Assembly (NCBI GenBank): GCA_949987565.1
Contig: OX465107.1
Coordinates: forward strand, 12,033,721-12,097,720
Length of the DNA stretch: 64,000 nt
Direction of reading: 5' to 3'
Origin: Luidia sarsii
Lineage: Eukaryota > Echinodermata > Asteroidea > Paxillosida > Luidiidae
Positions 63,281 to 64,000 of the stretch are shown here, one piece after another. The position numbers were made by a program, and so were the translations under genes. The notes beneath the pieces are model-generated. The model ran no database searches. It had not been told where the DNA came from and saw only the letters and a program-made list of their open reading frames with translations. The stretch's first letter is position 1; each line of letters begins with the position of its first letter.

Positions 63281-64000
63281 CATGTACAGTGCAACATGCT
63301 TGAATTTCGTCTTTCACCTCTATTGGGGATCAGAAGGGGAAAATTATGTATTCCATCCATCGTTATTATACATTTGCTTGGATTTTATAAAGAAGTGGCA
63401 ACGGCCGGGGTCTAAACACGTGGGTACGCTGAGGTTCGAGTGGAGATTACCGAAGAAATGTCAAAAGCTCTTCGATAAATCATTAGCTAATAGGCCTATA
63501 AATATTTTAATGGTCAGTGAAATATTTGTTTTCAGACGTGATATATTTAGCGTCTTTTCATTGTGTTGACAATTATCCCTTGGTCGGTTCCATCAAGTTA
63601 GGATTTGTCATATCATCCTAAAACAGACGGTTAGCTACAGTGCTCTTCTGATTTACGAGAATATCGTCTATAGATGTTTTGATAATGATTGCAGTCCCAC
63701 AAAATTAATCGTGATTAGCCAAATAAAACACGGACTATTAGGCCTACAGAATATCAGGTGTAAAGGACAGACAGCTTCATCATGGAAATGTATTACAATA
63801 CTAACATTTTAGACTATATATAATTCCAGTTGTAAAATAAGTTGAGCGGAGGTAAATTATTCTAAGCTGAAATCAAATAAACACAAATTGTGGAAATGAA
63901 AACATTGTATTTAATGTACGTTTGCGAGGGAAAAGAAGAAAACACAAACAATGTAGTTCAGTAAGACATCATATATCAAATAGATAACTGAGAAACCATA

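Larger units (their letters stand above)
58851..64000 (-). repeat. Tandem repeat of 2.2-2.5 kb units carrying type II EGF exons
   Basis: Unit 1 is 58851-61378 (2528 bp), unit 2 is 61379-63628 (2250 bp), and unit 3 starts at 63629 and runs off the window. The two complete units are almost identical where they align. The 276-bp length difference is one internal repeat. The intron outside the exons has no supported gene; the plus-strand open frames at 61032 and 63282 have no recognisable domain. Confidence 0.85.

Overview
The window looks like intergenic and intronic DNA of an invertebrate deuterostome, most likely an echinoderm or a relative such as a hemichordate or amphioxus. I infer this from small phase 1-1 exons separated by long AT-rich introns, many taggcct motifs, and a Ngaro-like tyrosine-recombinase retrotransposon. 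No prokaryotic or viral gene organisation is present.

Layout. (1) 1-343 is the right end of a Ngaro-like element. (2) 344-6644 is an intronic satellite of about 953 bp per unit, 7 units. (3) 6645-9389 is a segment bounded by inverted repeats, then intron and one EGF exon. (4) 9390-15996 is a composite Ngaro-like insertion: a short internally deleted copy followed head-to-tail by a longer copy laid out A1-ORFs-B1-A2-B2. The longer copy encodes gag, RT-RNase H, tyrosine recombinase and the front of an SGNH hydrolase, all disrupted. (5) 15997-32781 is the same 953-bp satellite expanded to 18 units. (6) 32782-35254 repeats region 3. (7) 35.3-54.6 kb is a tandem array of about 1.5-kb exon-plus-intron units, each with one 117-bp EGF exon on the minus strand, interrupted twice by units with a second EGF type. 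(8) 54.6-57.2 kb is an older, decayed part of the array with a foldback element, a small Ngaro relative and two dead EGF exons. (9) 57.4-58.03 kb holds two minus-strand exons of a non-EGF domain that resembles the FA (farnesoic-acid-O-methyltransferase-like) fold. (10) 58.85-64.0 kb is a second tandem repeat of 2.2-2.5 kb, each unit with one type II EGF exon.

The genic content is best read as one large minus-strand gene for a secreted or cell-surface multi-EGF protein, running from beyond the right edge to beyond the left edge. All intact exons are symmetric class 1-1, so exon duplication or loss keeps the reading frame. The rest is repeats and mobile DNA inside its introns. Neither the start nor the end of the gene is in the window.

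The most interesting points are: exon-intron homogenisation of the EGF array with mixed higher-order units; a satellite whose unit order records unequal exchange; a roughly 15.65-kb duplication whose breakpoints sit on Ngaro copies (real, or a haplotype assembly artefact); and an arm-spacer-arm site at each Ngaro B/A junction that could be the recombinase crossover site.
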